A stretch of 64,000 bases of DNA from Acanthochlamys bracteata (Eukaryota > Streptophyta > Magnoliopsida > Pandanales > Velloziaceae). This document shows, one piece after another, positions 24,039 to 35,272 of the stretch; position 1 is the stretch's first letter, and the number at the start of each line of letters is the position of its first letter. Below the pieces are notes generated by a model. The model ran no database searches. It had not been told where the DNA came from and saw only the letters and a list, made by a program, of their open reading frames with translations. Both the position numbers and the translations under genes were made by a program. The stretch covers positions 4,464,001 through 4,528,000 of the forward strand of contig CM034140.1 of the NCBI GenBank assembly GCA_019914995.1, given 5' to 3'.

Positions 24039-27000
24039 ATGGCCACAAGGAACCAAGCTGTTGTTGCTGCTCAGCCACATAAGGGTAATTGAAGTTTTTG
24101 TTACAAGATTTCGTTTTCTTTCTATAGAGGGCTTCTTTTCATGTGCGTTTGTGTTGGTTTCGGGATCTTATTTCATCGGAAAGAATTGATCTTTGGTGAT
24201 GACTCTGGTTTTTTGAGAGGTAATCGAAACTTTTGTGACAATCTTCGTTTTGTTCCTGAAGAAATTATTTGTCCTTCGTGATGAATTTTTGGGTTTTCTT
24301 TATAGGTAATTGAAGTTCTTGTTACGAGATCTCATTTTATTTCTTATTAGTTAGATGGGTGGCTTTTGTTACCAGTTTTTGGGATGGGTTCCAAGATATA
24401 GTGATAAGCAGAGATCTAGTTTCTTTATCACTATCAATCTGTAATATAATTTTTTTGGGTTTTCATCTGAATCCTGGCGTCTCGGTTTGTCTGCCTTTTC
24501 TGATGTGGTACTGTTCCTTTATGCGTTTCTTATCTGATTCTTGAATTAAAGCTTGCTTTCTCTTCGTGTTGCTTGTGGATTTCTCGTTTTGCTTGATGAA
24601 AATTGGTTTTTGCTTTCAGATACTTGAATATTTTTATTTTGGAGTTTTTTATGTTTTTTCTTTCTGAATTAAGAAGCACCGGTTTCATCAGGGATTTAGG
24701 GTTCCTGTTCAGTACCTCATACATGTTTTCTGGGGTTTGATTCATTCGAACCTTCCTGGCATATTGATGTCAGTTAGTGTTTAAGTAATGTAGCGTTTTG
24801 TTTCTTCTCTTCTGAGATTTTCTTCAAACAAGTGCTACGGACATTATTTTTCCATCGACTTTCTATGTCATTCTATATTTCTGAAACAATTTGTTCTCAT
24901 AATCAGCCCGGGCTGCAGAGGCAGGGAAGCAACAGAAGGTAGCTGCTGAAGGAAAGAACCGCAGAGCTCTTGAAGACATAGGCAATCTTGTTAACGTCCG
25001 CATCGCAGAGGGGTAAGCTCTAACCTAGTGGATCTGCCCTTGAGATGTTTTTTTAAAATTTATTGAATTTAACTGGTAGGTATTTCATATAGTTATTTGT
25101 ATTCTGAAATTTTCTAAAAAAAGGTTTGCTGGCTTTGTTCTCTTGTAGCAGGAAGCAATTGTCTCAGGTCAACAGACCAGTTACTAGGTAATTGACAATT
25201 CTCTTGTTCGGCTTCTGTCTAGCAATTCTCAGAACTGGTTATAGTTCTCATTGTGTTTCTCTTTTGATGCTTCTCTGGTTTATCGCTCATGATGTTTGTG
25301 ATGTTTCTTTCGTGCAGAAGCTTTGGAGCTCAGCTCCTTGCCAATGCCCAAGCAGCTGTCAATGGCGCCGGTGCTGCCAGCAAGGTAACTTTCTTCTGTA
25401 TTTAGTGGCAATATTCTATGACGAGAAAAACATGTACTCAACAACGTTGTTCGTTTGCTTGTGTATCTAATCCAATGTGCAGAAGCCAGTTGATCTCGCC
25501 ATTCCAGATGGCGCTGCAAAGAAGGGTGGCGCTAGAGCAGCCAAACAGAAGGCTGTAGCCAAGCTAAAGCCAGAAAAACTCATTGAGATTAGCCCTGATA
25601 CATGCAAAAAAGAGAAGGAAAATTCTGTATCCAGGGTGGCCTCTCGTGGTGGTAAAGCCTTAAGGAAGAAGGTTGACACCCTCTCTTCAGTGCTCACTGC
25701 AAGAAGCAAGGTAGAACACAGCAACTTTGCCTTTCTATGATAAGGCCCTTCTTGCTAAGTTCTTGTTGATTCTATTCTTTCTCACATTTAATTGATTTTA
25801 CAGGCTGCCTGTGGAGCCACTGAAAAACCAAAGGAGTCTGTTCATGACATTGATGCAGCAGATGCTGGTGATGAGTTTGCTGTTACAGACTATGTTGAAG
25901 ACATTTACAAATTTTATAAGCTCTCTGAGGTATGCATTAAGTACTCTAGTTTCCTACTACAAAGCTCTGATGGCAATTCTAAGCTAACATTCTTATTCTT
26001 CATTTGGTATCACAGAATGCTTGCAGGCTTCATGACTATATGAGATCGCAACTTGAGATCAATGCTAAGATGAGGGCCATCCTGGCTGATTGGTTGATTG
26101 AAGTGCACAACAAGTTTGAGCTGATGCCTGAAACTCTTTATCTCACTATCTGCATCATTGACCGCTACCTGGCAATGGAGAATGTTTCGAGAAGAGAACT
26201 GCAGCTTGTTGGACTGAGTGCGATGCTCATTGCTTGCAAGTATGAAGAGATATGGGCTCCCGAGGTATATAAGCTGAAAAGTTCCTCTATAGCTTGTTAA
26301 GTGTGTTTTACATTATTAGGAATTGGAAAGCTATTGCTGGTTGATGACTGCTGTTATACATCATTGCATGCGCATGGCAATGTATAGCTTGATTATATTT
26401 CACTACTTGAAATTTGTAGAAGTTGGAAACCTATTTGCAGGTTGACACATCATTGCATGCCCATGGCTTCAAAAGTATGATAATTTGTGTTAGTTTCTTT
26501 AGATTTCACTAATTGAATTACTAGAAATTGGAAACCTAATGCAGGTTGATAACTGCTGTTATCAATCATTGCATTCGCAGCTTCAAAAGTATGATAATTT
26601 GTGTATAGCTTGTTTAGATTTCATTGCTTGAGTTACTAGAAATTGGAAAGCTGCTGCAGGTTGATAACTGCTGTTATATACCTTATGTGAACTGTGTTTT
26701 ACATCACTGCATGTCCTCGGCTTCAAAAGTATGATAATTCCTTAGGTTAGCTTGATTGAGATTTGACCACTTGCAATCACAAATCGGAAAGCTTTTGCAT
26801 GTCAATGGTTTCTAGTATCACTTATGTTAACTGTGTTAATTTGACATCATTGCAGATCCATGATTTCATCTGCATCTCTGATCGAGCTTACACCAGAGAA
26901 CAGATACTAGGAATGGAGAAAAGGATTCTCAACAAGCTTGAGTGGACACTGACTGTTCCAACACCTTACATGTTCCTTGTACGATTTGTCAAGGCTGCAA

Positions 27001-27560
27001 TTTGTGACACGGAGGTCAGTGTTCATCCTCATTACTTTAAACACTCTTGTTAATGGAAGTTTTCTATATCATGGTTCACTTGGTGCTTCCAACATACATG
27101 CAGATGGAAAACATGGTTTATTTCTTATCTGAACTGGGCTTAATGCAATACAATGTGATGATCACCTACCGCCCATCTATGATTGCTGCTGCATCAGTGT
27201 ATGCAGCAAGGTTGACATTTAATAAGACCCCCTACTGGACTGACACACTGAAGCACTACACTGGGTTCTCTGAGCAACAACTGCTGTAAGTGTTATTGGA
27301 GAAGTGTGTATATATAAAGTAAAAGATATCTGATTGTGTAGGATGCTGAATAAATTCCATGGAATTTTTGGTGCAGGGACTGTACAAAGATCTTGGTGAG
27401 CTGTCACTCAGCATCAACAGCACCAGAGGGTAAACTGCAGGTTGTCTACAAGAAGTACTCTAGCAGCCAAGTTGGATCTGTGGCATTGCAAACTCCGGCA
27501 ACGAAACTTCTTGAAGAATTGAAGGCTTCACACGAACATGATCTGGACAAGAGGAATTGA
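24039..27560 (+). CDS. CYCB1: G2/mitotic-specific cyclin B1 (ten exons)
   Basis: A regulatory subunit of the mitotic cyclin-dependent kinase, active at G2/M and destroyed by the anaphase-promoting complex. Exons: 24039-24084, 24907-25012, 25152-25187, 25318-25384, 25483-25710, 25804-25929, 26016-26264, 26856-27014, 27104-27285, 27377-27560; they join in frame to 460 residues. The destruction box RRALEDIGN is at 34-42. The cyclin box starts near residue 210 and carries [20 protein letters not shown] from M222 (Ala replaces the common Val), followed by the C-terminal cyclin fold. [16 protein letters not shown] and the lack of B2 features favour B1. There is no upstream ATG between the TATA-like site and the start. 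Intron 2 ends in tagcag, a tandem acceptor; exon 3 is called from the second AG. Introns 1 and 7 hold tandem repeats. MSA sites upstream fit mitotic expression. Confidence 0.93.
24083..24345 (+). repeat. Tandem repeats of the exon 1 donor region, cyclin intron 1
   Basis: ggtaattgaagtttttgtta (24084-24103) recurs in diverged form at about 24221 (ggtaatcgaaacttttgtga) and 24305 (ggtaattgaagttcttgtta). Each copy keeps a possible GT donor, so alternative first-exon ends are conceivable. Confidence 0.7.
26321..26810 (+). repeat. Tandem repeats in cyclin intron 7
   Basis: About five diverged units of 100-140 bp start with aattggaaag-like words at 26321, 26421, 26526, 26641 and 26781. They share ttgataactgctgttat and gcttcaaaagtatgataatt. 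Several contain gcaggttgat, which looks like a decoy 3' splice site. Confidence 0.8.
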
Positions 27561-28098
27561 CATATCAGAATTGCGATGACTTCATGTGCCGTTTAGGAGG
27601 TTGTTTGAGCTGTTAAGAGAGAAGGGAGGGGACTACTGAATGTGGAATCATCAGAAGATGATAAAATGATGGGAGCCACCAAATTGTTGGTTTGTTTGTG
27701 TGATGGCTGTAATTTGCATCAACAAGTGTTGAGCATACTTCACTTGCCTTTTGTGAAATAAAATTACTAATTTCTAACAGTTACTCTCTTGTAGTGTTTT
27801 TTCTGTTGATGTTTAGATTATTGTGTGGAAATGCAAAATCAGTCTGGGTGCATATTTATAGCATTGTGTTGGTAAGTGAAGTGTTCTGTATGCAACTTTA
27901 TGTCAGTTTTTCAATGAAATCAACTTTCTGCAACATTGTTGTCTGTTAATAGCGTGCTCATTTGATCTTCTTAAGCTTCTAAGGTAACATAGAACATGTT
28001 CTTCCCCTTACAAAATTTGGCCAAAAGGCAGTCCCTACACGACTAGAAAAACAAAAACATCTAGGAAACTACATTACCAAATCTCAATCAAACATAAC
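27561..28098 (+). other. Cyclin B 3' UTR and spacer
   Basis: A polyadenylation-like aataaa occurs at about 27758. Beyond it is unique DNA up to the RPB5 fragment, with no coding signal. Confidence 0.55.
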
Positions 28099-28320
28099 CT
28101 AAAAAAGAAAAAGAAACTGAACAGAGCACAACCTGACCGTGTCAGCATACTTAGTAGCGAATTCAGCTTTAGACATGTTGATTTCCTTGCCGACAACAAG
28201 GTAGCCTATGTCCCTGAGCATCTGCATCACCGTTCGCCGGATTCTGTACAGCCGCGAACTCGTCTCATTCATGGAACAAGATGGGGGGCGGGGTAGAGAG
28301 AGGTAGGAAGGAGAGTCCAT
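28099..28320 (-). pseudogene. Orphan first exon of an RPB5-like RNA polymerase subunit
   Basis: The frame contains [20 protein letters not shown] and then [15 protein letters not shown], which resemble the N terminus of the shared RNA polymerase subunit RPB5 (NRPB5/RPABC1). The natural start would be the internal Met at 28275. After ...YADTV a possible GT donor follows and the frame runs into non-homologous residues. Nothing resembling the rest of the protein (about 150 residues more, including the conserved C-terminal assembly domain) is visible before the cyclin gene. It is best read as a captured or duplicated exon fragment. An unusually placed downstream exon cannot be excluded, but none is seen in the 540 bp available. 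Confidence 0.7.
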
Positions 28321-29534
28321 ATACGGCTTAGAACATATTTTAGTTATTTAGGAGCGAGTTCTATGAAAATAAATTTGATAGTAAAATTAAATAAAAATTA
28401 AATTAAATAGAATTTAAATTTAAAATAATAATTAAAATATATATTTTAAATCTAGAGTAAACATTGATAGTAATAGAATCCAAAAAGTTTAATTAAAAAT
28501 ATAAAGTATTTTTAATTAAACTTTGACAAAAAAAACACAATTGCAGCAATTTTAACACGCTCGTAACGAGAGGTGATTCTAAAATATAGAAGAAAGTTGG
28601 AGCAAGTGTTATCCAAGATCCAATATACCCTGATTATATATATCATTTGTACATCAAGAGAGCGTCTTGTAATTAGGGCTTTAGTGATTTTGTATATACC
28701 TACAGTTTATTAACGAAGACTTTTTAAATAGAGTGGTGTGTCAAATACAGTATTTATATCCTAATATGAGTACTATATAGAAATAACAACTTCAATTGGT
28801 GATAATTATATTTCAAGAACAGGTTTTCTAAATTTTATTACATATTCTCTTATACCTTATTCCATAATTGATACTATAAATACGTAATTATGATGCATAT
28901 AAATTATTGTGAATAATTCAAACGAAATTTCATAACTCTTTTATATTTTTGTTTCAGTTGTATTGTGATACATGTCAGTACTTTTCTTTTAGTTAGTTAA
29001 TAATATAAAATATTTTTATTTCTTGTGATAGACCGGACCACTTGTTAAGCCTATTATTCATAAATTTTCAACTTCTAAACGTCAGTTAGAAAATTTTCCA
29101 CTGATGTTGGCAGATTCGGACCAGACATTTTTGAGTCGATTTGAAAGCTATTGATTCGGATGTAAAATCGATTAAGAAAATAGTTAGTGCAATCAATCCG
29201 ATTTAATTTGGTACGATCCGAGCAGATTTCAATTTATTAGCGACCCATCTGTTCGATGGACCCGGGCTATATTAACAGCAAGTATATAAAGTACCAAAGC
29301 TCGAACAACTCCTCTAAGCTTTCTTCTTAGCATTTAAATCGATGAATTCTTTTGCTCCGGTGAGGTTTTCTTCTTCGGATAGGCAAGATTTTTCTCCTCT
29401 CTTGGCTCATCTATCATGCCCTTCTGAATTTTATAACAACCCATATGTTATATTATAATTGCATAGTTGGTCCTAGTGGTTTCGACCCGCCACTTTAGAA
29501 TTGAAAAATATTTTTTGCATTTAGGTGAGCTTGT
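28321..29534. other. AT-rich intergenic region
   Basis: No gene seen. Around 29105-29290 the DNA is GC-richer, with gattcgga / gatccga words like those in hAT subtermini, but no termini are recognisable. Confidence 0.4.
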
Positions 29535-29691
29535 CACTATAAGAAAATGGTTTGCAATGGTCATCTTATTAGCGACCAAGCAAAACCGGTCAGTGTTAAA
29601 GCAGTAGAGCGATCAATGAAGGGTCGGTCGCTATTACTCAAACAATAGCGACCATTTGACATTATCGGTCGCTAACATGTTTTTTACAGTG
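29535..29691. mobile_element. Short CACTA-type MITE
   Basis: 157 bp. It starts cactataagaaaatg and ends catgttttttacagtg, whose reverse complement is cactgtaaaaaacatg, so it has CACTA-style termini. The interior carries the subterminal word agcgacc in both orientations at least five times. The 3-bp flanks (tgt and acg) do not match. It has no coding capacity. Confidence 0.65.
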
Positions 29692-31150
29692 ACGAGAAAC
29701 TTCATTTGGTCGCTAATTTCAAGCTCCGACGAGTGAGATATAACCATATTTTTATTTTATAAATTTTATTATAGAATAATTTAGTTTAAAATAATATAAT
29801 GGTCAAAATATCAAATAAGCTATGAAATGAAACGATGTTAGCATCAACACAAACAGCTCGATGAGTATGATGTGTAGAAAAAGTCAGAATAAATTTCAAA
29901 ATCTAACGAGTGAGATATAAACAAATTTATTTACAAATTTTATTGTGGAATAGCTTAATTTAAAACAAAATAAAGGTCAAAATATAAATTAAATAGTAAA
30001 ATAGCATGAAATCAACACCGATATGACCTACTTGATTAGTGTGACATATAAGTTGAAATCAAAGTTTGAGGTCCGACGAGTGAGATATAAGTAAGTTTAT
30101 ATTTTGTGGGTTTTATAATAAAATAGCTTAGATTAAAATAACATAACAAAATATTGGACAAATAATAAAATGAACGAGCACCAACATAATTGACTCAATG
30201 AACGTGATGTGTAGGAAGAGTGGTAATCAAATTGAGGTCCAACTAGTAAGATATAAGCAATTTTGTATTTCATAAATTTTATTTTATAATAACTTAGTTT
30301 AAAACAACATAAGAAGTTAAAATAAAAAATAAGTACTGAAATCAAACGAAATTAGCACCAATACGATCAACTCAATGAGTGTGACATGTACGGAATATTA
30401 AAATCAAATTTTGAAACCCGACTAGTGAGATATAAACAAGTTTGTATTTTAATAATTTTATTATAGAATAGTTTAGTTTAACATAACATAAGGGGTCAAA
30501 ATATAGCATAAGCAATCAAATGATACAACTAGCACTAGTACGACAGGCTCGATGAGTGTGACTTATAGGAACAGTCATATTCAAATTTTAAACTTGGATA
30601 CAAATTTGCTTTTTTATAAATTTATTACGATATATCTTAGCTTAAAATAAAATAAAGGGTCAAAATGTAGATTAAGTAAAATGAAACAAATTAGTATCAA
30701 TACGATAAACTCGACGAACAATCAAAATAATTTTAAGATCCGACGGATGAGATATAAATAAGTTAGCATTTAATAATTTATTATAAAATAATTTAGTTTA
30801 AAATAATTTAAGAAATCAAAATAGAGGATGATCAATGAAATAATATAAAATTAGTTCCGGAACGTTAGACTCGATGAACGTGATACATAAAAAGAATCGA
30901 AATCAAATTTTAATATCCAAAGAATGAAATGAAAGCAAATTTTAGTTTAATAGATTTTATTATAGAATAATTTAATTTTATTATAGAATAATTTAATTTA
31001 AAATAATATAAATAATTGAAAAGTACAATAAATAATAAAATAACATGAAATTTGAAGTGGGTAAGAAGAGTTTGACGTGAAGGAAAAGTTAGAATCAATT
31101 TTTGAAATCCGAACAATAAAATTTAAGTAAGTTCTATATTATTAAAGTTT
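29692..31150. repeat. Diverged tandem array, period about 173 bp
   Basis: The landmark cgacgagtgagatata and variants occur at about 29731, 29908, 30078, 30245, 30423, (30590), 30745, 30920 and 31113, an average spacing of about 173 bp over nine units. Each unit repeats the same order: the landmark, then ttttattatagaatagctta-like, taaaataacataaaggtcaa-like, aacgatgttagcaccaata-like and ctcgatgagtgtgac-like words. Units are strongly diverged and AT-rich. There is no coding capacity. Confidence 0.85.
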
Positions 31151-32139
31151 TATTATAAAGTACGAATAGGAATATTTACATATATTTTACAGTACACGCA
31201 ATATACTGTGCGCTTATCGCACACATCAAATCTAAAGCGTCCAATTTTGATCAAACGCTCAGAATCAACCCAAAATGTCTTCTGTACGGAGATACTTCGT
31301 AAGGGCACGCTCTTAAATTTTGTGCCCTTAAAAGTGCTTTGTATACACTTTTATAAATATTTTTCCCCATTCCTCTGTCCTCCTCTTCTCTGCTACGTTC
31401 CTCTTCTCCGCCGATCCCTCCATCGCCTCTCCGAGCAGGCGATCATCGGTGTCCGGCAAAAATATTAACGCCATGCCGCCTCCAATCTTCTCCTTCCTTT
31501 AATTTCTCTCTTAATCTTTCCTTTCTCGAAGCCGATCGAAAATCCGACGGCTTTCCGTGGCTTGCTTACGGTTTCTTCTTTATTCTCTCTTCGTTCGTTC
31601 TCATTCCGGCTCTCCAGCGATTTCTCTTCTCTTCCTCGTGATCAATTTATGCTTTCAGTTCAAATTTTGGGAGCCGGATTCGAATTCGACCGAACTAGAA
31701 AAAAAATTTTCTAATTGTTTTTTAAGTTTAATTTTTTGGGAGACGCAGTATGATCTCTTGGTATTCAGAATTGATACTTAATACAAAGATCGATTTTTAA
31801 AAACTTTTTGGTCTGCGCCTTAAGTGATTTTACTGATTTTTGTTTCTTTTGTTTTGATGGTTTTGTTTTTCAGGTTGATCCAGAGCTGTCTTGGAATGAC
31901 TTAACTTGTTTTGAAATTTTTGGTAGCTTGAGAAGCTCAATGGAACTGGTGTTGAAAGAGTTCGATGACTGGTTGTTTCTTTTTCAATTTGATTGAATTT
32001 GGCATTTTGGAGTTGATCGCTTTGATACAATTTTGTCGCCTGGCACCGTAAGCATTTCATGTTTACAATTCTTAAGTTTGCTACATTATGCAGTTTATGC
32101 GCTTTAGAATTTTTTCTCCAGATGACAGAGCCACATGCT

Positions 32140-32176
<37 letters not shown>

Positions 32177-32770
32177 TGTTATGCGTATTTATAATGCTCT
32201 TTTTTGAAGCGCCAACTCTTATAGTAATATGGAATAGCAATGTTATTTTTTCTTTTCATTTATTCATTATCTATTAGGGTGGGATGTTGGTATTCAAGGG
32301 GAAGTAATGACTTTAGGGAGGAAAGATGAACGTATTGGCAGAATTCTCAGATCAGCTGAGGGAGCTTGTATTGTGTGTTGTGAATGTCTTAAGTAAAATG
32401 AAAAATGATGTAATGTTGTGTAAGTTGTAAATGAATGTTGTAATTCTCATTTACAATGTAAATGAAAATAGTTACAAGCTTTGAAGCTTTGCGAAAATAG
32501 TTGTTGTGGCCAACATTGTGAATGAAAGGGCTATGCTGATTGTGAATGAATGAATTATAAAGCTTGTAAATGCATGAATCATGAAATAGCAAGTTTAGCT
32601 CTCTGGAGGGCAATTTCGTTGCTAGGGTCTGTATCAAGCATTCACATTGTGATTTCATTAACAAGAACTCTTTAGACATTCATCTTCCAATCACTACTAT
32701 TGATATTTACATTCACATACATAGACATTCATATCTGCATGTTTTGGACATTGACCTTCATTTGAGGAGG
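31151..32770 (+). mobile_element. Probable one-ended MULE-like remnant
   Basis: The stretch 31200-31640 looks like a transcribed leader (CT-rich, then GC-richer with ccgatc/ccgacgg words). It is followed at 32390-32760 by atgaatgt / acattcac-rich DNA, the same sequence style as the arms of the MULE at 6626-11665. A second inverted arm is not found. A 34-base T run lies at 32142-32175. No gene can be supported; frames here are short and interrupted. Confidence 0.35.
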
Positions 32771-33520
32771 ATGTTTGCATCCTACGGGAGCATGAAAGTA
32801 CTCGTAACTGTCTCTGTCCATTTCTCTAGCAAGCTATTTGTTTTTGTTTTGCTGTTGGCATCGGTGTGAGCCTATTAGCTGGTTGTTGAATACTATTATG
32901 CATGTAGTTAGCATTGCATATATGATAAATCGTTGCAGCTCATACAATGATGTAGTTATGTGGTAGTCTTCGATAATCATGAGGCAGGTTGTTATTATAC
33001 GTTGCTTCGCCGTATCAATCAAGTAATCAGGAAATGGGTTCCAATACCTGTGGTTGGGCCTTCTGAAAGGCAAAACGTAATAATGTTGGATCATTTGGTT
33101 GTGCCTCTTGAAAGTGGCTCCAACAACTGATTATCTGTTGCATACTGACCTAATCGGTCAGTGTGCAATACTGACCCGACAGTCAATATGCTGATCCGTG
33201 ACCCACAATCAGGATATAATTCTGGATTGATCATCGAGTCAGGTCCTACACATTGCCCACTGCTAACACTTATTTTTCTCTCTGGAGTCTAGGAGGTTGC
33301 TTAGCATGACTTCTTCCTTCTTATTCTATCTCATTTTTAAATATTTATTGTTAAATGTCAATTTTCAGAATTTTTTTAATTTAAAAAAGATGGATATACA
33401 CATAATCACTATATATATAACTTTTTTATATTCAAAAAATTGACAAATATGTTTTTCAAAAAATACTCACCAAAAATTTATTTTCTTCAAAAGTTCTTTA
33501 AGCAATCCCAAATAGCTCCT
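32771..33520. other. Unassigned intergenic DNA
   Basis: Unique sequence of moderate GC content (32830-33290) with no recognisable frame or termini, then AT-rich DNA. Confidence 0.35.
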
Positions 33521-33525
33521 ACATT

Positions 33526-33778
33526 TTGGGGCGTTTGTTATTACTTTTTTAGAAAATAATTTTTAATTTTTAATTTTATATTTTTTAATATATTTTTTAT
33601 AAGTATTTAGAAAATTTATTAAAAAATTTAAAAAAATATAGAAAAAATCTACATAATAAAATTTTTTTTATTGCTTAGTTTTAACTTTTTAAATAAAAAA
33701 AATAAAACTCATTTTTCAAAAATAATAAAAATATTTTTTATTTTAAAAAAAAATTATTTTAAAAGCACTCCAAATATA
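33526..33778. mobile_element. AT-rich MITE family, copy 1
   Basis: It runs from ggggcgtttgttattac to agcactccaaata. The interior is mirrored A/T-rich blocks (aaaaataataaaaatatttt and relatives). The same layout recurs at 34636-34860, 44866-45115, 56248-56458 and 62925-63155. Confidence 0.6.
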
Positions 33779-34356
33779 GATCAGTTAGGTCAGCATTTCG
33801 TTGTTATTATTTCAATCAATTATTCTTAGTTAATAAATTATAAAGTTTTGAATCAAAATAAATAAAGATAAAACTTCAATGCACCAAACAACTAGGATTA
33901 TGTGCTAGAATACTTCATCTACTCATGTATGGCTAAAGATGTTCCCGTGTATTTATGAAATAAAATATTTTAAAATAAAAATATTTTTATTATATTAAAA
34001 ATAAATTTAATTTTATTTAAAAATAATAAAATAAATAAATAATAAAATTTTGGAGAACCATCACAAGTGCGGCCGGCCTTGAGAATGCCGTGTCGTCTCG
34101 CGGAGCTTAGAAAAAGGTGACTCGGAGCCTAAAAAAACAGAAGGTGACTCGTGCATACAGTTTTAAATATTTTTTAAAATTTTAAATAAATTTTATATAA
34201 AATTATTAAAATTTGTTAAAAATTTGAAACCTAAAGAAAAGCTTTTTAAATGTTATAAAATGCTCAGCCCCCAATATCAAAAACGGAAAATACGGCACCA
34301 CTTAAATATATTTTAAATCTAGTGAAGTTACATTACTTACTTTTGTGTGACTATGG

Positions 34357-34613
34357 GCGTGTTTACCAACACCCCTAAACTCCACTTCCTTTAAACTCAA
34401 GTTTCACATAAATATTTATAAAAATTAAAATAAATTTTTTTATCAATAAAATTTTTTTTAAAATTTAAATTTAAAACTTACTAAAAATATATAATTAATA
34501 TAAAATTTTATTTTTTATTAAATATTTTTTATTTTTTATTTTATTTTTTAAATTTATTTCCTAAAAACTCCACTTCTCCCAAAACTCCACTTCCACCCCT
34601 AGGTAAACACGCC
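34357..34613. mobile_element. MITE with gggcgtgtttacc termini
   Basis: The left end gggcgtgtttacc and right end ggtaaacacgccc are perfect 13-bp inverted repeats. Just inside are aactccacttcc blocks in both orientations, around an AT-rich centre. The flanks are tat on both sides, a possible 3-bp target duplication (compatible with PIF/Harbinger, not proven). Confidence 0.75.
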
Positions 34614-34635
34614 CTATACCAAACAAAAGTGATTT

Positions 34636-34861
34636 TGAAGGCGTTTATAAAATAAAATTTTTTTATAATAAAAAATATATTTATTATTTTTGAAAAATAA
34701 ATTTAATTTTTTTAAAAAAATATAAAAGTATGTAATAAAAAAATTTCGTTATATAAAATTTTTTTATATTTTTTAAATTTTTAATAAATTTTTTAAATAT
34801 TTATAAAATATATATTTAAAAATTAAAAATTAGTGTTTGAAAAATGTAATCTCAAACGCCG
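34636..34861. mobile_element. AT-rich MITE family, copy 2
   Basis: It starts aaggcgtttataaaat and ends aatctcaaacgcc, so it has short inverted ends around ggcgttt. The interior has the same A/T-rich mirrored blocks as copy 1. Confidence 0.6.
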
Positions 34862-35272
34862 CCCGAAAAAGTCTATAGTGCAGAAAATTGGATTAGTATT
34901 TTAAATGCATAATTGAGCATCTACAAAGTACATTTGATTGCATTCCACGCTAAATAAAGAAAAACAATGTCGTTTTCGGCCCATAAAATTGTCTGTGCAC
35001 CTATAAAAGCTAACAATAACTAATGAATATGACATAAAATTAATGAACCCAAAGATCAAGCAAAGTGTTTAGAGATGTTTGGAATTATAATAAAATAAAA
35101 TAAACTTTTAGTAGATTTAAAAAAAATGTGCTTATCTTATTAGTTTAGAAAGTTATATTAATTTACATTTTTCAAAAAAATTTTAAAATACTGTGAAAAT
35201 GTTTTTTAAAAAAAAAAGTAAAAAGTAAACAACATGAAACGAGGCTTTAGTTTTTTTGTTTTTCTCGTTTCT

